A DNA stretch of 64,000 bases. Origin: Cryptomeria japonica (Eukaryota > Streptophyta > Pinopsida > Cupressales > Cupressaceae). This document shows positions 1 to 11,059 of this stretch, in pieces (within the stretch, counting starts at the first letter, position 1; each line of letters begins with the position of its first letter). The stretch covers positions 180,258,977 to 180,322,976 of the forward strand of contig NC_081411.1 of assembly GCF_030272615.1 (NCBI RefSeq), read 5' to 3'. The position numbers and the translations under genes are program-made. Under the pieces are notes generated by a model. The model saw only the letters and a program-made list of their open reading frames with translations, was not told where the DNA came from and ran no database searches.

Positions 1-117
1 GTTAGAATGTGTTGAAATAGTAGCTAGCTCAAACAGGACAGACCCTATAAATCTCTTGCCCATTTATTAATTTAAAAGATGATATCTTTATTAAATATAT
101 CCTCTATTATATATCTT

Positions 118-1235
118 TATTAACTTGATTTCTCCTTGAATTCTTGATGAATGCTTGATTGCTTGTTCACTTGGAATTGAATTGATTTTATAATTAAGAG
201 ATCACTTGAATTGTAGGTAAACCCCTTCAAATGACATGGTAGGCTTCCTTTTCTACCTAATATATGTCTTGAAAGCATTTTATCCCAATGGCTCTAAATT
301 AAAGTACTTTCTCTTCTATTTGGTATTGGTGGAGCAGAGGTTGCATTGCATCATCCTAGGATACATATTTCTGCAGATACAACACAAGTTAAATGTATCC
401 CAGGTCGATGCAAAGCAACCTTTGCTCCAGAGATCACTAGAAAATAGAGAAAGAACTTTAATTTAATGCCATCAGGATAAAAGTATTTAATCAAGACAAA
501 TAAATGGTATGCAACTATATCTATTTGGAATGCATTACCTAAACGTGGCAATCGACCAGTTGCCTTTGAAAAGAAAGTGGTATGATGAAATATTTAGGCA
601 TAAAATAGATGAAATGCACTCCATACTACTGCTGCACAATATTTTGGTTGATGATATTTTTAAAATAGTAAAGGAAGGTGTATGGAAAAACCAAATTCTT
701 ATCATTATAAACAATGAATATTTTAAGATCCTTTTATCATGTGTAAGTTGAGAATATTTTATGAAAGGTCCCTAAATGAATACACTTTAAATTGATTTTA
801 GCAATGACTATCGGATGTAGACAAAATGAATGCTTTTTGGATTAGGATGGTACACAAAATCTACTATCAAAAGGTTGCTTTGGAAAGTATATGGTTCAAA
901 ACTAAGGAAATGCAATTATTTATAAGTTTTAACCTTCTTAGATGCAAAATCTCTTATTTAGCCTCTCACAAACCCTTAAAAGTAGGGTTTCTCATATACC
1001 CCTCTTCCAAACACTATACCATCCAAATGATGATGGATTCACCTTTCATTTGAAATTTCTAAACACTGTCAATCATAAAATGTGCCCCTCCTTAAGGTGG
1101 ATTTGCTACTGCTACTCCTTTGTAAGCAATTTCTCCACTCTTACATTCGCCATAATGGCCCTTAAGACATCATAAACTCCTAAGACCTTCAAAAGTCTTT
1201 AATGGCTTCATTGAGTCCTTTGGTCTTCCAAATGC
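118..1235. repeat. Tandem repeat unit 1 (about 1.1 kb)
   Basis: The stretch recurs almost unchanged at 1236-2360 and partly at 2361-2745. The anchor AATTGATTTTATAATTAAG lies near 180, 1290 and 2420, giving periods of about 1.11-1.13 kb. Each unit holds a palindrome of two DRM methyltransferase fragments (unit 1: about 268-502), then an AT-rich non-coding tail that is also conserved between units 1 and 2. Short reading frames in the tail (509-751, 942-1175) look like nothing known to me. No terminal repeats or target duplications mark it as a transposon, so segmental tandem duplication is the simplest reading. Confidence 0.85.
351..551 (-). pseudogene. DRM-type cytosine methyltransferase fragment, unit 1
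   Basis: The minus-strand translation has LGNAFQIDIVAYHL, then YPDGIKL, then GAKVALHRPGIHL. In plant DRM-type de novo DNA methyltransferases the permuted order puts motif X (LGNSFQVDTVAYHL) directly before the motif I loop (LFSGIGGAEVALHRLGI). The fragment spans that junction and matches its order, but the SGIGGAE cofactor loop is degraded, so it cannot encode an active enzyme. The plus strand at about 268-350 carries a second, frameshifted copy (VLKAFYPNG and onward) facing it, which makes a head-to-head palindrome. Family assignment is from motif recall, not from a search. Confidence 0.75.
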
Positions 1236-2360
1236 ACTTGTACCAACTTGAATTCTCCTTCAATGCTTGATTGTTTGTTTACTTGGAATTGAATTGATTT
1301 TATAATTAAGAGATCACTTGAATTGTAGGTAGACCCCTTCAAATGTCATGGTAGGCTTCCTTTTATACCTAATACATGTCTTGAAAGCATTTTATCCTGA
1401 TGGTTTTAAATTAAAGTACTTTCTCTTCTATCAGGTATTGGTGGAGCAGAGGTTGCATTGCATTGTCCTAGGATACATATTTCCACAGATACAACACAAG
1501 TTAAATGTATCTTAGGTTGATGCAAAGCAACCTCTGCTCCAGAGAACACCAAAAAATAGAGAAAGAACTTTAATTTAATGCCATTAGGATAAAAGTCTTT
1601 AATCAAGATAGATAAATGGTATGAAACTGTATCTATTTGGAATTCATTACCCAAACATGACAATCAATCAGTCACCTTTGAAAAGAAAGTGGTATGATGA
1701 AATATTTAGGCATAAAATAGATGAAATGCACTCCATACTATTGCTACACAATATTTTGGTCGATGATATTTTTAAAATAGTAAAGGAAGGTGTATGGAAA
1801 AACCAAATTCTTATCATTATAAACAATGAATATTTTAAGATCCTTTTATCATGTGTAAGTTGAGAATATTTTATGAAAGGTCCCTAAATGAATACACTTT
1901 AAACTAATTTTAGCAATGACTATCAGATGTAGACAAAATAATGCTTTTTGGATTAGGATGGTACACAAAATCTACTATCAAAAGGTTTCTTTGGAAAGTA
2001 TATGATTCAAAACTAAGGAAATGCAATTATTTATAAGTTTTAACCTTCTTAGTTGCAAAATCCCTTATTTAGCCTCTCACAAACCCTTAAAAGTAGGGTT
2101 TCTCATATACCCCTCTTCCAAACACTATACCATCCAAATGATGATGGATTCACCTTTCATTTGAAATGTCTAAACACTGTCAATCATAAAATGTGCCCCT
2201 CCTTAAGGTGGATTTTCTACTACTTCTCCTTAGCAAGCAATTTCTCCACTCTTACATTCGCCATAATGTACCTTAAGACATCATAATTGATTGGATCTTC
2301 ACTCCTAAAACCTTCAAAAGTCTTTAATGGCTTCATTGAGTCCTTTGGTCTTCCAAATGC
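1236..2360. repeat. Tandem repeat unit 2
   Basis: This is the second full copy of the unit at 118-1235, with scattered substitutions and small indels. For example, the reading frame at 1621-1863 is nearly identical to 509-751. Its DRM palindrome lies at about 1377-1612. No intact gene is visible. Confidence 0.85.
1406..1663 (-). pseudogene. DRM-type cytosine methyltransferase fragment, unit 2
   Basis: This is the longest open copy of the fragment. It reads LGNEFQIDTVSYHLSIL, then FYPNGIKL, SGAEVALHQ and CVVSVEIC, which corresponds to DRM motif X followed by motifs I and II. The facing plus-strand arm is at about 1377-1460. It is part of tandem unit 2. The cofactor loop residues are replaced and there is no N-terminal UBA region, so it is a relic. 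Confidence 0.78.
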
Positions 2361-2745
2361 ACCTGCACCAACTTGAATTCTCCTTCAATGCTTGATTGCT
2401 TGTTCACTTTGAATTGAATTGATTTTATAATTAAGAGATCACTTGAATTGTAGGTAGACCCCTTCAAATGATAGGGTAGGCTTCCTTTTATACCTATTAT
2501 ATGTCTTGAAAGCATTTTATCTCGATGGCATTAAATTAAAGTACTTTCTCTTCTATTTGGTATTGGTGGAGCAGAGGTTGCATTGCATCGACCTATGATA
2601 CATATTTCCGTAGATACAACACAAGTTAAATGTATCCCAGGTCGATGCAAAACAACCTCTTCTCTGGAGATCACCAGAAAATAGAGAAAGAACTTTAATT
2701 TAATACCATCAGGATAAAAGGCTTTCAAGACAGATAAAATTTGAG
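2361..2745. repeat. Tandem repeat unit 3, truncated
   Basis: This is the third copy, covering only the first third of the unit (leader plus DRM palindrome at about 2500-2735). Homology stops shortly after the minus-strand DRM arm, and unrelated AT-rich sequence follows. Confidence 0.8.
2531..2728 (-). pseudogene. DRM-type cytosine methyltransferase fragment, unit 3
   Basis: Third copy of the motif X/I junction. Only the part after the LGN motif is open: FYPDGIKL, then REEVVLHRPGIHL, then CVVSTEIC. The palindromic partner on the plus strand is at about 2500-2590. Homology ends at about 2735. Confidence 0.65.
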
Positions 2746-3142
2746 TTTGGTTGTCATCATTTACTTTGCCAAATTCTTCACATGTAACTCCTTAATCAAT
2801 TTCCTACTCACAAGAATTTTATTAAGTCTCAAATATAGGGAAATGGAAGGCTTCAAATAGAAAACTTGTGCATGCAACTAAATCCACTGACTAATCAGAA
2901 GAACAAAACTAAGAAACGGTTTGATCATTTGAGAGATGTTGTAGACTTGAAACTCACCAGCTACTTAGTTTTTGCGAGTAAGATTTTTTTTTGTTTTGTT
3001 TATGGTTGTGGTGTTTGTAGGGAGACATTTACAAATTTATATCTATTTTCACTATTTAACGGTTTATGGGTTTGTAATGGTAATTTAATGTTCTTTCATA
3101 TTTTTGTATATATTCTTTATAATAGCCTATTATATTGATTTG
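2746..3142. other. AT-rich spacer, nothing recognised
   Basis: AT-rich sequence between the tandem units and the long inverted repeat. A 90-codon frame (2866-3138) is open on the plus strand but is hydrophobic and of low complexity, and shows no family motif. Confidence 0.5.
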
Positions 3143-3705
3143 TTCTATTATGGATAATGGTGTGGGTCGTACGGCTTTGCCATTGGTGCATGAAAGCATT
3201 GAACGAGTTCTACTTTTAAAAATTACATGAAACATTTTTAATTTATTTGATTCAGTGTTATTTGCAAAAAATGATTATCAATGATGTTTCCTTTCTCCAA
3301 GAATTGTCTAGGATCTTTCCATCAGATAATATGTAACATCGAATGACTAAATATTTTCATTACAAATGCTTATTTTATTTAATTATTATTTGAGTGTGAA
3401 TTAAAATTTATATATGTACGGAAGCTGGACATACAAGATGAAGAGTCATGTGCAAGAAAATTTTGTAAAAGAAAGCAAGCATGTATTATCTTGAATGATA
3501 TGGAAACAAGCTCATCAGCTGCCTAGAAGAGAGCAATTGGAGAAAAGCAAAGATAAGTGTTAAAGGGTGATAAATATATAGAGAGTATGCAATACAAACA
3601 AACAATGTCTGGAGTGTGTGATGTGACGTCTCTAATTTATGTCCAGAGGGACTATCTGGTTTTGGAGTTCCTACAAAACCTATTGGGCCATGCTTGGAGG
3701 AAATC
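3143..3705 (+). repeat. Left arm of long inverted repeat
   Basis: This stretch is repeated in reverse complement at 4375-4940 with good identity. For example, the CTCATCAGCTGCCTAGAAGAG block at 3511 pairs with 4557-4577, and AACGAGTTCTACTTTTAAAAATT near 3200 pairs with about 4855-4880. The arms are about 560 bp. The outer ends share the GACCCAC/GTGGGTC neighbourhood. No obvious target duplication was found. Confidence 0.85.
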
Positions 3706-3711
3706 AATGTG

Positions 3712-4374
3712 TGCATGCAAGGAGCACCTTTTTTCTATTATGAGAATGATGCTTTTGCACCGAAGGATATTTGGATGTCAATATCCAAAAATTTCTATAG
3801 AGTGGAACCAGAGTTGGCATACTCGAAGTAATTTTCAACTTTCAGAAGACCAAGAGGTTATGTACACAATCTCCCAATAGAAGGGCAATTTGAAGCATTA
3901 CCTCTTCCCCCCATGACTATTTAGGAAGCACTTCCTCAGACAAAAGACTATTGGCCACCATGGGATCAAAGAAAAAAATTGAAGTATAGACTCTAGATGA
4001 TGTGGTGGTGTCCTCCATGAAGAACTCTGCACTATAATTGAAAATTCATGAGGGAAACTGCAAGATAGTGAAGAGAAATACAATCTTGAAAAGTGGGAAG
4101 AATGGATCTTGGTTTGGGTGGGGCCAAGTCAGGTGGCTCCTCTAGAGGTTGAAGGGATAGAAATCATATTAGGATTTGAAAAAGATCACACTTGTGGAAC
4201 TTCATGTGCGACTGATCGATTGCGGTGTTTGGGTAATGCATTCCAAATAGATACAATTGCATACCATTTATCTATCTTGATTAAATCCTTTTAGCCTGAT
4301 GATATTAAATTAAAGTACTTTGTCTTCTATCTAGTATTGGTGGAGAAGAGGTTCCTTTGCATTGACTTGACCTG
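3712..4374 (+). pseudogene. DRM-type DNA methyltransferase catalytic fragment
   Basis: The plus-strand reading near 3733-3970 gives FFYYEN, APKDIWMSISKNFY, RGYVHNLPIEG, ALPLPPMT and a DYWPPWDQR block. It then gives ILVWVG and VAPLEVE near 4105-4150 and LGNAFQIDTIAYHLSIL near 4231-4280. In that order these are the hallmarks of the C-terminal half of plant DRM enzymes (FFYYENVALAPKGVW, RGYIHNLPIE, WWPSWD, VWVGKNKVAPLE, LGNSFQVDTVAYHL). Several in-frame stops (for example TAA near 3828 and TAG near 3921) show decay. It lies in the spacer of the 3143-4940 inverted repeat and shares its end with the fragments in the upstream tandem units. Confidence 0.82.
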
Positions 4375-4940
4375 CCATCGATTTCCTCCAAGCGTGGCCC
4401 AATAGGTTTCGCAAGAACTCCAAAACCAGTTAGTCCCTCCTGACATAAATTAGAGATGTCACATCACACACTCCAACATTGTTTGTTTGCATTGCATATT
4501 CTCTATATATTTATCACCCTTTAACATTTTTCCTCTATTTTTCTCCAATTGCTCTCTTCTAGGCAGCTGATGAGCTTGTTTCCATGTCATTCAAGATAAT
4601 GCCTACTTGCTTTCTTTTATAAAATTTTCTTGCACATGACTCTTCAGCTTGTATGTTCTTCTTCCGTACATATATAAATTTTAATTCACGCTCAAATAAT
4701 AATTAAATAAAATAAACATTTGTAAAGAAAATATTTAGTCATTCGATGTTACATACTATCTGACGGAAAGATCCTAGACAATTCTTGGAGAAAGGAAACA
4801 TCATTGATAATCATTTTTTGCAAATAACACTGAATAAAATAAATAATAAATGTTTTATGCAATTTTTAAAAGTAGAACTCATTCAATGCTTTCATTCACC
4901 GACGACAAAGCCGTTTGACCCACATCATCTCTCGTTGTCA
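4375..4940 (-). repeat. Right arm of long inverted repeat
   Basis: Reverse complement of 3143-3705. Together the two arms flank a spacer of about 670 bp holding the DRM catalytic fragment, so a transcript across it could fold into a long hairpin. Whether it is a fold-back transposon or an inverted duplication cannot be decided here. Confidence 0.85.
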
Positions 4941-5220
4941 GAATTCTGATGACAACTAATGAAACATCTAACAAGGATGCTGTATATCCGATGTCACTTC
5001 CATGTCAGATAGTCATTGAGGAGAAAACATAGCATCCATTAGAAATCCAATGGAAATCTACCAAAATTTGTGGCCAAGGGTGCAAATATAGCCACCATCG
5101 GAGGAGTTCATAACATTGTCGAACTACCGACGGAAATGGCATCATCGGGAACCCCAATGATGATTTTTCGATGGTGAAGTTGGTTGGAAGTCCAATGTTG
5201 TGTCATTGCAAATCCAACAA
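4941..5220. other. Unassigned junction sequence
   Basis: About 280 bp of mixed-composition sequence between the inverted repeat and the truncated end of element A. No coding frame, repeat partner or transposon end was seen. Confidence 0.5.
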
Positions 5221-6802
5221 TTAGCCATCGAAAATTAGGCCCAAATGTACTAGTGTTTCTTCAACTGATTCTTCAGAGTGATAGGAATCCCATTTCCATT
5301 CATTAGAATCTGTATCACTTGCAGCCTGCAGTCTACAGTTTTGGTCATATAGCATTACTTTCTCTTTTCTGGCTATACTTTTTCTTCTTTCATATTCAAC
5401 CTCTTCAGGACTGAGATTGAGTTTTGTCAACTTTTCTATGAGTTCTCCTAGACTTATATTAGCTTCTTTCTTGTTTTGATTGAGATTTAAGGCTGCTTGG
5501 GAGATGTTTGTAGTTTGTTTCTCTTGTTGATTTGAAGCTTGCTTCTTTTGCCATTTTGTGTTCGCTTGTGTTTGTTGCTTAACTGATTTTTCTTCCCTTT
5601 CAATTGCTAGTTGTTCTTATCTGTTTTCATATTCCTCTTGTTGTTGACTAAAAGATGTGTCTTCTAGTAGATTGACTTGTCTATATCCTAAACCCATTTT
5701 GTCTATTGTCTGCTGAGTATGAGGTTGAATAGGTTCTGAGATACCTTCTTTTATTTTTACTATAGGTCCTGTTCCAGCATATCCCATCCTTTGGAGAATG
5801 TTAAATCCTTTTCCATATTTTTCTATAGGTATTATGACATTGTTGACCTTTTGTTGAACTTCTTCATCTTTGTATAGCCATTGCAGTACATCTTTGTCTT
5901 CTGTCTCCTCTGATAAGGTTCCAACACTAATGAATGCTCCATCAAATATCAAAAGATGTTTCACAATTGGTTGTTGTTTAGAGCTTGATGGTTTTCCCAA
6001 GGATTTAGGAGAAAGTGGTAATTGTGATATTGTGTATTCTCTATTCCCTCGGTCTCTTAGCTGCATTTGTTTTTCCATTACTTGATAGAATATAGGCGAA
6101 TGATTTTTCCTTGGATTGTGTATTTGAAGATGTTGCTTCCCTGTTATGAGGAACAATTACTTCCTAAGCCATTTTTAGATTGCTACAATATTGGAATGGA
6201 TTTGCATATGTAGATATTGTGATTTCTTGTCCCTCGTAAGGAAATTTGACACATTGATGATAGGTTGATGAGACAACTTGCAAGTCATGTATCCATGGTC
6301 TCCCTAGGAGCACATTATATGATAGGTCCAAGTCTAGAACTTGGCATGCCGTGTCTTTTTGTAGAGGTCCCACTCTGATTGGTAGTATCACAATTCCCTT
6401 GGAGGAACGTTCTTCCTCATCATAAGCTTTTATGGTGATCCTTTTCTGGATATCAACTGCATCTTCTGAATATCCTAAGGTATGAACAAGACTTAATGAA
6501 CAAATATTTAGGCCAGCTCCACCATCTATTAGAACATGCTTAACTCGCGTTTTGTGAATAAGGACTTCAATATGCAAAGGAGCGTTGTGAGGATGTTACA
6601 AGGACATGTCATCTTCATCAGTGAATGATAAGAAATGAGGGTTTGTGAGGTGTCCCACCATGGTTTGGAATTGATTGATATCAAGATCTTTGGATATGGT
6701 TGTATCTACTAATGCTCGTTGAAAAATTTCTTTATGTGCGGGTGAAAGCTTTAAAAGTTTCAAGATTGATATCTGGGCAAGTGTTTTCTGCAATTGTTCC
6801 AC
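5221..6802 (-). pseudogene. Element A protease and G-patch region
   Basis: The protease core lies at 6164-6577: VLIDGGAGLNICSL carries the aspartic-protease D-G-G-A triad region, and LLGRPWIHDL is the usual downstream block. A G-patch-like stretch follows at about 5690-5830, with KGFNILQRMGYAGTG and then MGLGY. A linker ends in TDSNEWKWDSY, matching the same place in element B (about 52240). In-frame stops separate 6596-6802, 6164-6577, 5617-6156 and 5221-5430. The reading frame ends at the truncation, with no reverse transcriptase. Confidence 0.75.
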
Positions 6803-6811
6803 TAGATTGTA

Positions 6812-8782
6812 TTATTTTGTAGTGGATGATGTGTTTATTGTAGGACCCAACAAAACAACTTTGGCTTTGCTTCTTGTGATAGCATGAGAATGTTCTTGAT
6901 TTTGTTTTTCTTTAACTACAATCACATTCACCACATTGTCATATGTATGAGCATATTTTACCTTCACTTTACCCTTACCATTGTTTGTTGTAGGACCCGA
7001 CAAACCAACTTTGGCTTTGCTTCTTGTGATAGCATGATAATTTTCTTGATTTTGTTTTTCTTTAACTACAATCACATTCACCACATTGTCATATGTACGA
7101 GTGTACTTTACCTTCGATTTACCCTTACCATTATTTGTTGTTGATGATTCACCTTTCTCATAGTTTGGAAGCAGAGTCTTAAAAGCTATATGAGATTCAT
7201 TTGTTGTATGTCCATCCATAGTTATTACTTCGTTATCAATCATATCTTGTATGATATGTTTCAACTTCTGACAATTATTTGTGTGGTGTCCCTTGTTTCG
7301 ATGGAAATCGCAATATTGATTATCATTCCATCAATGTGGTTTGATTTAAGGTTCATAGTTCCTTTCTTCTAGTAAAGTGATCAATTTATTTGCGAGAAGT
7401 GTTTTTAGTGATGATCCAAGGGGTTCACCAATGTTTGTAAATTGTCTTCGAAAGAAAGTTTTGATAGTTTCTCTTTGGTGATTGTTGTTTTGCTGTGCCG
7501 CTGTCGAGTGAGTAGATAAATTGAAAACTGGTTGCTTTGGTTTTACATTGTTGTTATCTACTATTCCATCATTGACGACATTTTGATTTCTATTCCAAAA
7601 TTTTGGTTTGTCATGGTGATTGTTGTTATTGTTGTTGTTATTGTTGTTGTTAGGAGGATGGACTCCTTATTTGTATATTTTCAACTCACCTGTTTTTATC
7701 ATGGCTTCTTCCATTCTAATTCCATTATCAACCATTTTTCCAAAGCTTTGATTTCCTTGCATTTTTAAGTAATAACTCATTTGATCATTTAAGCTGTCAA
7801 TGAATATGTCCATTTTTTCATACTCTGGCACTGTACGAGGATATCACAATGCTAGGTGTCTCCATCATTGTAAGAATGTCATGAAGGGTTCTCCACTCTT
7901 TTGTTTAGTGTTACATAGGTCTAGCATTGTTACTTCATGTTGTATGTTGTAAGAGTATTATGAAATGAACTTATCCACCAACTCTGAAAATGATCTGATT
8001 CCAGGTGGAAGTTTGGAGAACCATTCCATAGCTAGTCTAGTTAAGCTTTTTGGAAATAGTCTCATTAGGTAGGTATCCTCATGTGCAAACTCCATACTCA
8101 TTGTGCAAAATTCTCTTGTATGATCTTGAGGGTCAGTGCTTCCATCATATTTTTTGTATCTTAGAGTTTCAAAACCTATAGGAAATGGTATCATGTTTAT
8201 ATTTCTGTCGAATGGATAAGGACAAATTTCTTGAAGTGAGTATCGCCTAACGTTTCCTCTTTGCATCTCTTGGATTTGTATTTGCATTGCTTGTAGTTGT
8301 TATGTGAGAGTTGTGATAGGATTATCAACATGATTTGTTCTCATATGACCATGATTTTGCATTCTAGGAGGATTGGGATCTCTTCTTGTTTCATCTCTAT
8401 CCCTTCTTGTATCCTCATTGAAGTGAATGTTATTCAGGATTTCTACTTTGTCTCTTTTGGGTGCGTAAGTCTCTTCATTGGTTATGGTGTTACTAGGAAT
8501 TGACATGTCATTCATTTTGAGACCAAAGATATCCTCATATTGTTTGTTATTAGGGGGAGGATCACTTTTATTTTGTGTCAATTTGTTTACATCAAAATCT
8601 TGGGGAAGTGTAGCACCAGATTTGGTTAACATTAGGAAGTATTTTTGTTTTTCTTCCTCTAAAAATTTTTGCATAAATTTGTCGAATTGAGGATCCTTCT
8701 TGATGTCTCTGATGTTTTGTTTTGTTATTTCTTCTTCAACTTGTATTTCATCTTCATGTTCCATGATTGTGTTTGTTTCCAA
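6812..8782 (-). pseudogene. Element A gag
   Basis: Capsid and nucleocapsid polyprotein of a Tat-type element. The start at 8782 opens an acidic N-terminus. The gag core lies at 7958-8287 (ICPYPFDRNINM, FETLRYKKYDG, DTYLMRLFPKSL, AMEWFSKLPPG), directly comparable to 49330-49570 in element B. A Cys/His block near 7290-7330 (CDFHRNKGHHTNNC) is the nucleic-acid-binding motif. A run of asparagine codons sits at about 7618-7656, and a 50-residue duplication at about 6841-7140. Stop codons near 8288, 7955 and 7665 break the frame. Confidence 0.8.
6841..7140 (-). repeat. In-frame 150-bp tandem duplication in gag-protease linker
   Basis: Two adjacent copies of 150 bp start at about 6841 and 6991. Both encode the block YDNVVNVIVVKEKQNQE followed by HAITRSKAKV. 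The period is exactly 50 codons, so the frame is preserved. The corresponding linker in B and B-prime has no such duplication. Confidence 0.85.
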
Positions 8783-10989
8783 TGTTTCAATTTCAGTCTT
8801 TGGGATTTTTCATCTCTAAGCTCTAGTTAGAATGAGCATACACGTGTGTTAGATATTATGCTAGAATTTGATTGTCTACAAGTTATTTTGAGTAAGTGAT
8901 TGATTGACAAGGTAGATATGCTAGAGTTATATTACATGCAAAGATGATTCAAGTGTTTAAAAGTTTACAAGTTTTCCGATCTTCGGTTTAGGAGTACAAT
9001 GTTGATGATTTGATAAGAACCAAGTCCAGTAGGAACAATATATACTACGATGTGGGACAAGATTTTCTGACCAAACATTTTAGTTTCATGATAAAGAATG
9101 ATTGATCCTAATGATAAACTATGTTTGAGTGATCATTTTACCAAAGAGGGCGATAATGCACTTTGAGATGTTTAGATCTTGAACTTGTTAAGGGTGAGCA
9201 CTTTGAAAATCTTGAGGTGTTTATGTTCTAGAGTCTAATTTTGATGGATGATAACTTGACCAAGTGAACCAAGATGACAATCTAAGCACAGATTGACAGG
9301 TAACAGGTGTTTATGTTTACTGCAAATTGATCAGGCAGAAATGACAAATCTAAAATAGGCATGCAAGACACAACTCTGGACTGACAAATGCAGAGTTTCA
9401 TATGACAGTATATGCCGTGTAGAACGAAACAAGATATGAGTCTGTATGAAAAAGCAGATGTTTTCATGTGAAAAGAAGAGGCTCATATGACACACTTTTT
9501 TGAACCATACAACAAAACAAATGACTCGTACGACACAAAATGTTGTGTAGCACGACACAAGATTTTATGCAAACAGGCTCATTCGACAGAGATCCTAACT
9601 CTTACGACAGATAACAGAGTAGAGATAAGAAATATTTGTTTGGTTGGATTTTTGATAACTGAAGTTTAATGTTTTGCTTATGTCTTCCAGTTTTTGGATG
9701 TCTGATTTGTCGATTTAGGGATGAATACACAACAAACACATGATGTGATAAATGACTCCAAGCATGCTAAACCCTAAGCAAGTTGGCTGAGAATGAAAGC
9801 CTTTGCTTGCTGACTTAGGCACACACCCAATAGCTAATCAGAATACGGCTGTTGAGTCTCACACAATGGATTCTCAATGTCATATTATCCGACTCCAAAC
9901 ACTAATGGGGGCACGATATGGCAAGTGTCTTGGGAGAGTTACTATATCTCTTTCACAAAGATTATCACCCTTTTGGAGGTGAATCGGGTAGCTTCTATTT
10001 TAACTGACACTAGTAAGGGATCCGTTTGGTGCGTTAGGGTATAAACTCAATTAAGAGGTCTCCCAGCCTTGAAAACCAAGGTTTGATATACCCAAAGGTA
10101 TGGAGGAGAGCTATTCCCAAGCATTGGCATTGCTTTGATTTTCATCAAAAACACATTTATTTTATAGTGGGTTGGATTATTTGGCGTTAGCCATTCCCAC
10201 CTAGGTTGTTCCCCTCTCACCGACTTTAATGACTAAGAGTTATTACTCCTCAGGAGGGCATCCCTGCTAGAGAAATGCACTAATGAAAGCAAAAGATGAA
10301 TCTAGTTTTCTGATCACCTAAGAAAGGTGAGAGAATACTCGCCTATCATAAAAAACATGAAATACATGATAGTTCATTTCCTTTAGCAAAATTGAAGTGT
10401 GCCTATAAAAATTTAATAAATACACAAAGTTTAGTCGGATTCATAGGCAACCTGCAAAATAGATCCATTAGTAGTCATTGTTTGGTTTTTGAATTATGTC
10501 TTTGACAAGTGTATCTTTTTCAATCATCCCGCAGAAAAGAGTTAGGTTGCCAAAAATCTCACAAACCAGTTAGGGTTAGTGTTAGAAAATTTCAAATTAG
10601 AATCAGAAAACCCTAACTTGCAATTTATCAAAAAAATTATAGATGCAAAAACTCGTATGACATGATTTATCAGATAGAATGACAAATATTTAGATCTCTA
10701 ACACAAGCCAGAATCAGCTCATATGACACAAAATTATACTTAGTACGAATAAAGAATTTGCAAGAAATAGACTCGTACGACACAACTTTACACCTAGTAC
10801 GAATAAAGAATTTGCAACATATAAACTCGTACGACATAGATTTATACCTAGTACAAGTTAGGATGAGGTGTCTTCCTAGGCTAAAAGGAAGTTCATATGA
10901 GCTGAAAAAGGTAACTCGTACGAATTTCTGAACCAGAGCCGGACATAGATGAAGTTTGCTGAAGATTAAGAGGCCAAAAGTGATAATTC
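8783..10989 (-). other. Element A untranslated leader
   Basis: This region of 2.2 kb lies between the primer binding site and gag. No frame of convincing length is open. It contains a mixed block at about 9740-10360 and scattered copies of a CpG palindrome (listed separately). Long leaders are usual for Tat-type elements. Confidence 0.6.
9384..10925 (-). repeat. Dispersed TCGTACGA-type palindrome array in element A leader
   Basis: Exact TCGTACGA occurs near 9523, 10772, 10826 and 10917, and single-step variants TCGTATGA, TCATATGA, TCATTCGA and TCTTACGA occur near 9388, 9483, 9580, 9601, 10652, 10719 and 10893. Most are preceded by C or A and followed by CACAA, giving a consensus close to CTCGTACGACACAA. 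TCATATGA is what TCGTACGA becomes when both CpGs are deaminated. Copies fall in two clusters (about 9384-9610 and 10650-10925). Confidence 0.7.
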
Positions 10990-11009
10990 TGGCCCCACGG
11001 TGGGTGCCA
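10990..11009 (-). promoter_or_regulatory. Primer binding site of element A
   Basis: On the minus strand this reads TGGCACCCACCGTGGGGCCA, starting with the TGG expected for pairing to a tRNA CCA end and lying three bases inside the LTR tip. As I recall, Tat/Ogre-type elements carry very similar sites. The tRNA was not identified. Confidence 0.7.
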
Positions 11010-11012
11010 AAA

Positions 11013-11059
11013 TGTCGTGCTCTGTGAAGTGTACCTTTATCTGCAACCACAATGCACTC
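11013..11059 (-). mobile_element. Tip of element A 5' LTR
   Basis: 47 bases beginning TGTCGTGCTCTG on the plus strand (an LTR ending in CA on the minus strand) lie next to the primer binding site. The rest is cut off by the insertion of element B-prime at 11060. No continuation was recognised to the right of B-prime. Confidence 0.6.

Larger units (their letters stand above)
5221..11059 (-). mobile_element. Element A: truncated Tat-like Ty3/gypsy retrotransposon
   Basis: On the minus strand, reading from 11059 down, the order is: tip of the 5' LTR, a 20-base primer binding site, a leader of about 2.2 kb, gag, protease and a G-patch. The element stops abruptly at 5221 in the acidic linker before reverse transcriptase, so RT, RNase H, integrase and the 3' LTR are missing. 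Its gag and protease are clearly related to those of elements B and B-prime but diverged. The right end was interrupted at 11060 by insertion of B-prime. Confidence 0.8.

Noticed and set aside
3486-3716. Minus-strand frame of 76 codons in the left inverted-repeat arm
   Set aside because: Biased composition, no motif, and the matching right arm does not keep it open.
11055-11059. CACTC as target duplication of B-prime
   Set aside because: The other end of the element is truncated, so no matching copy can be checked.
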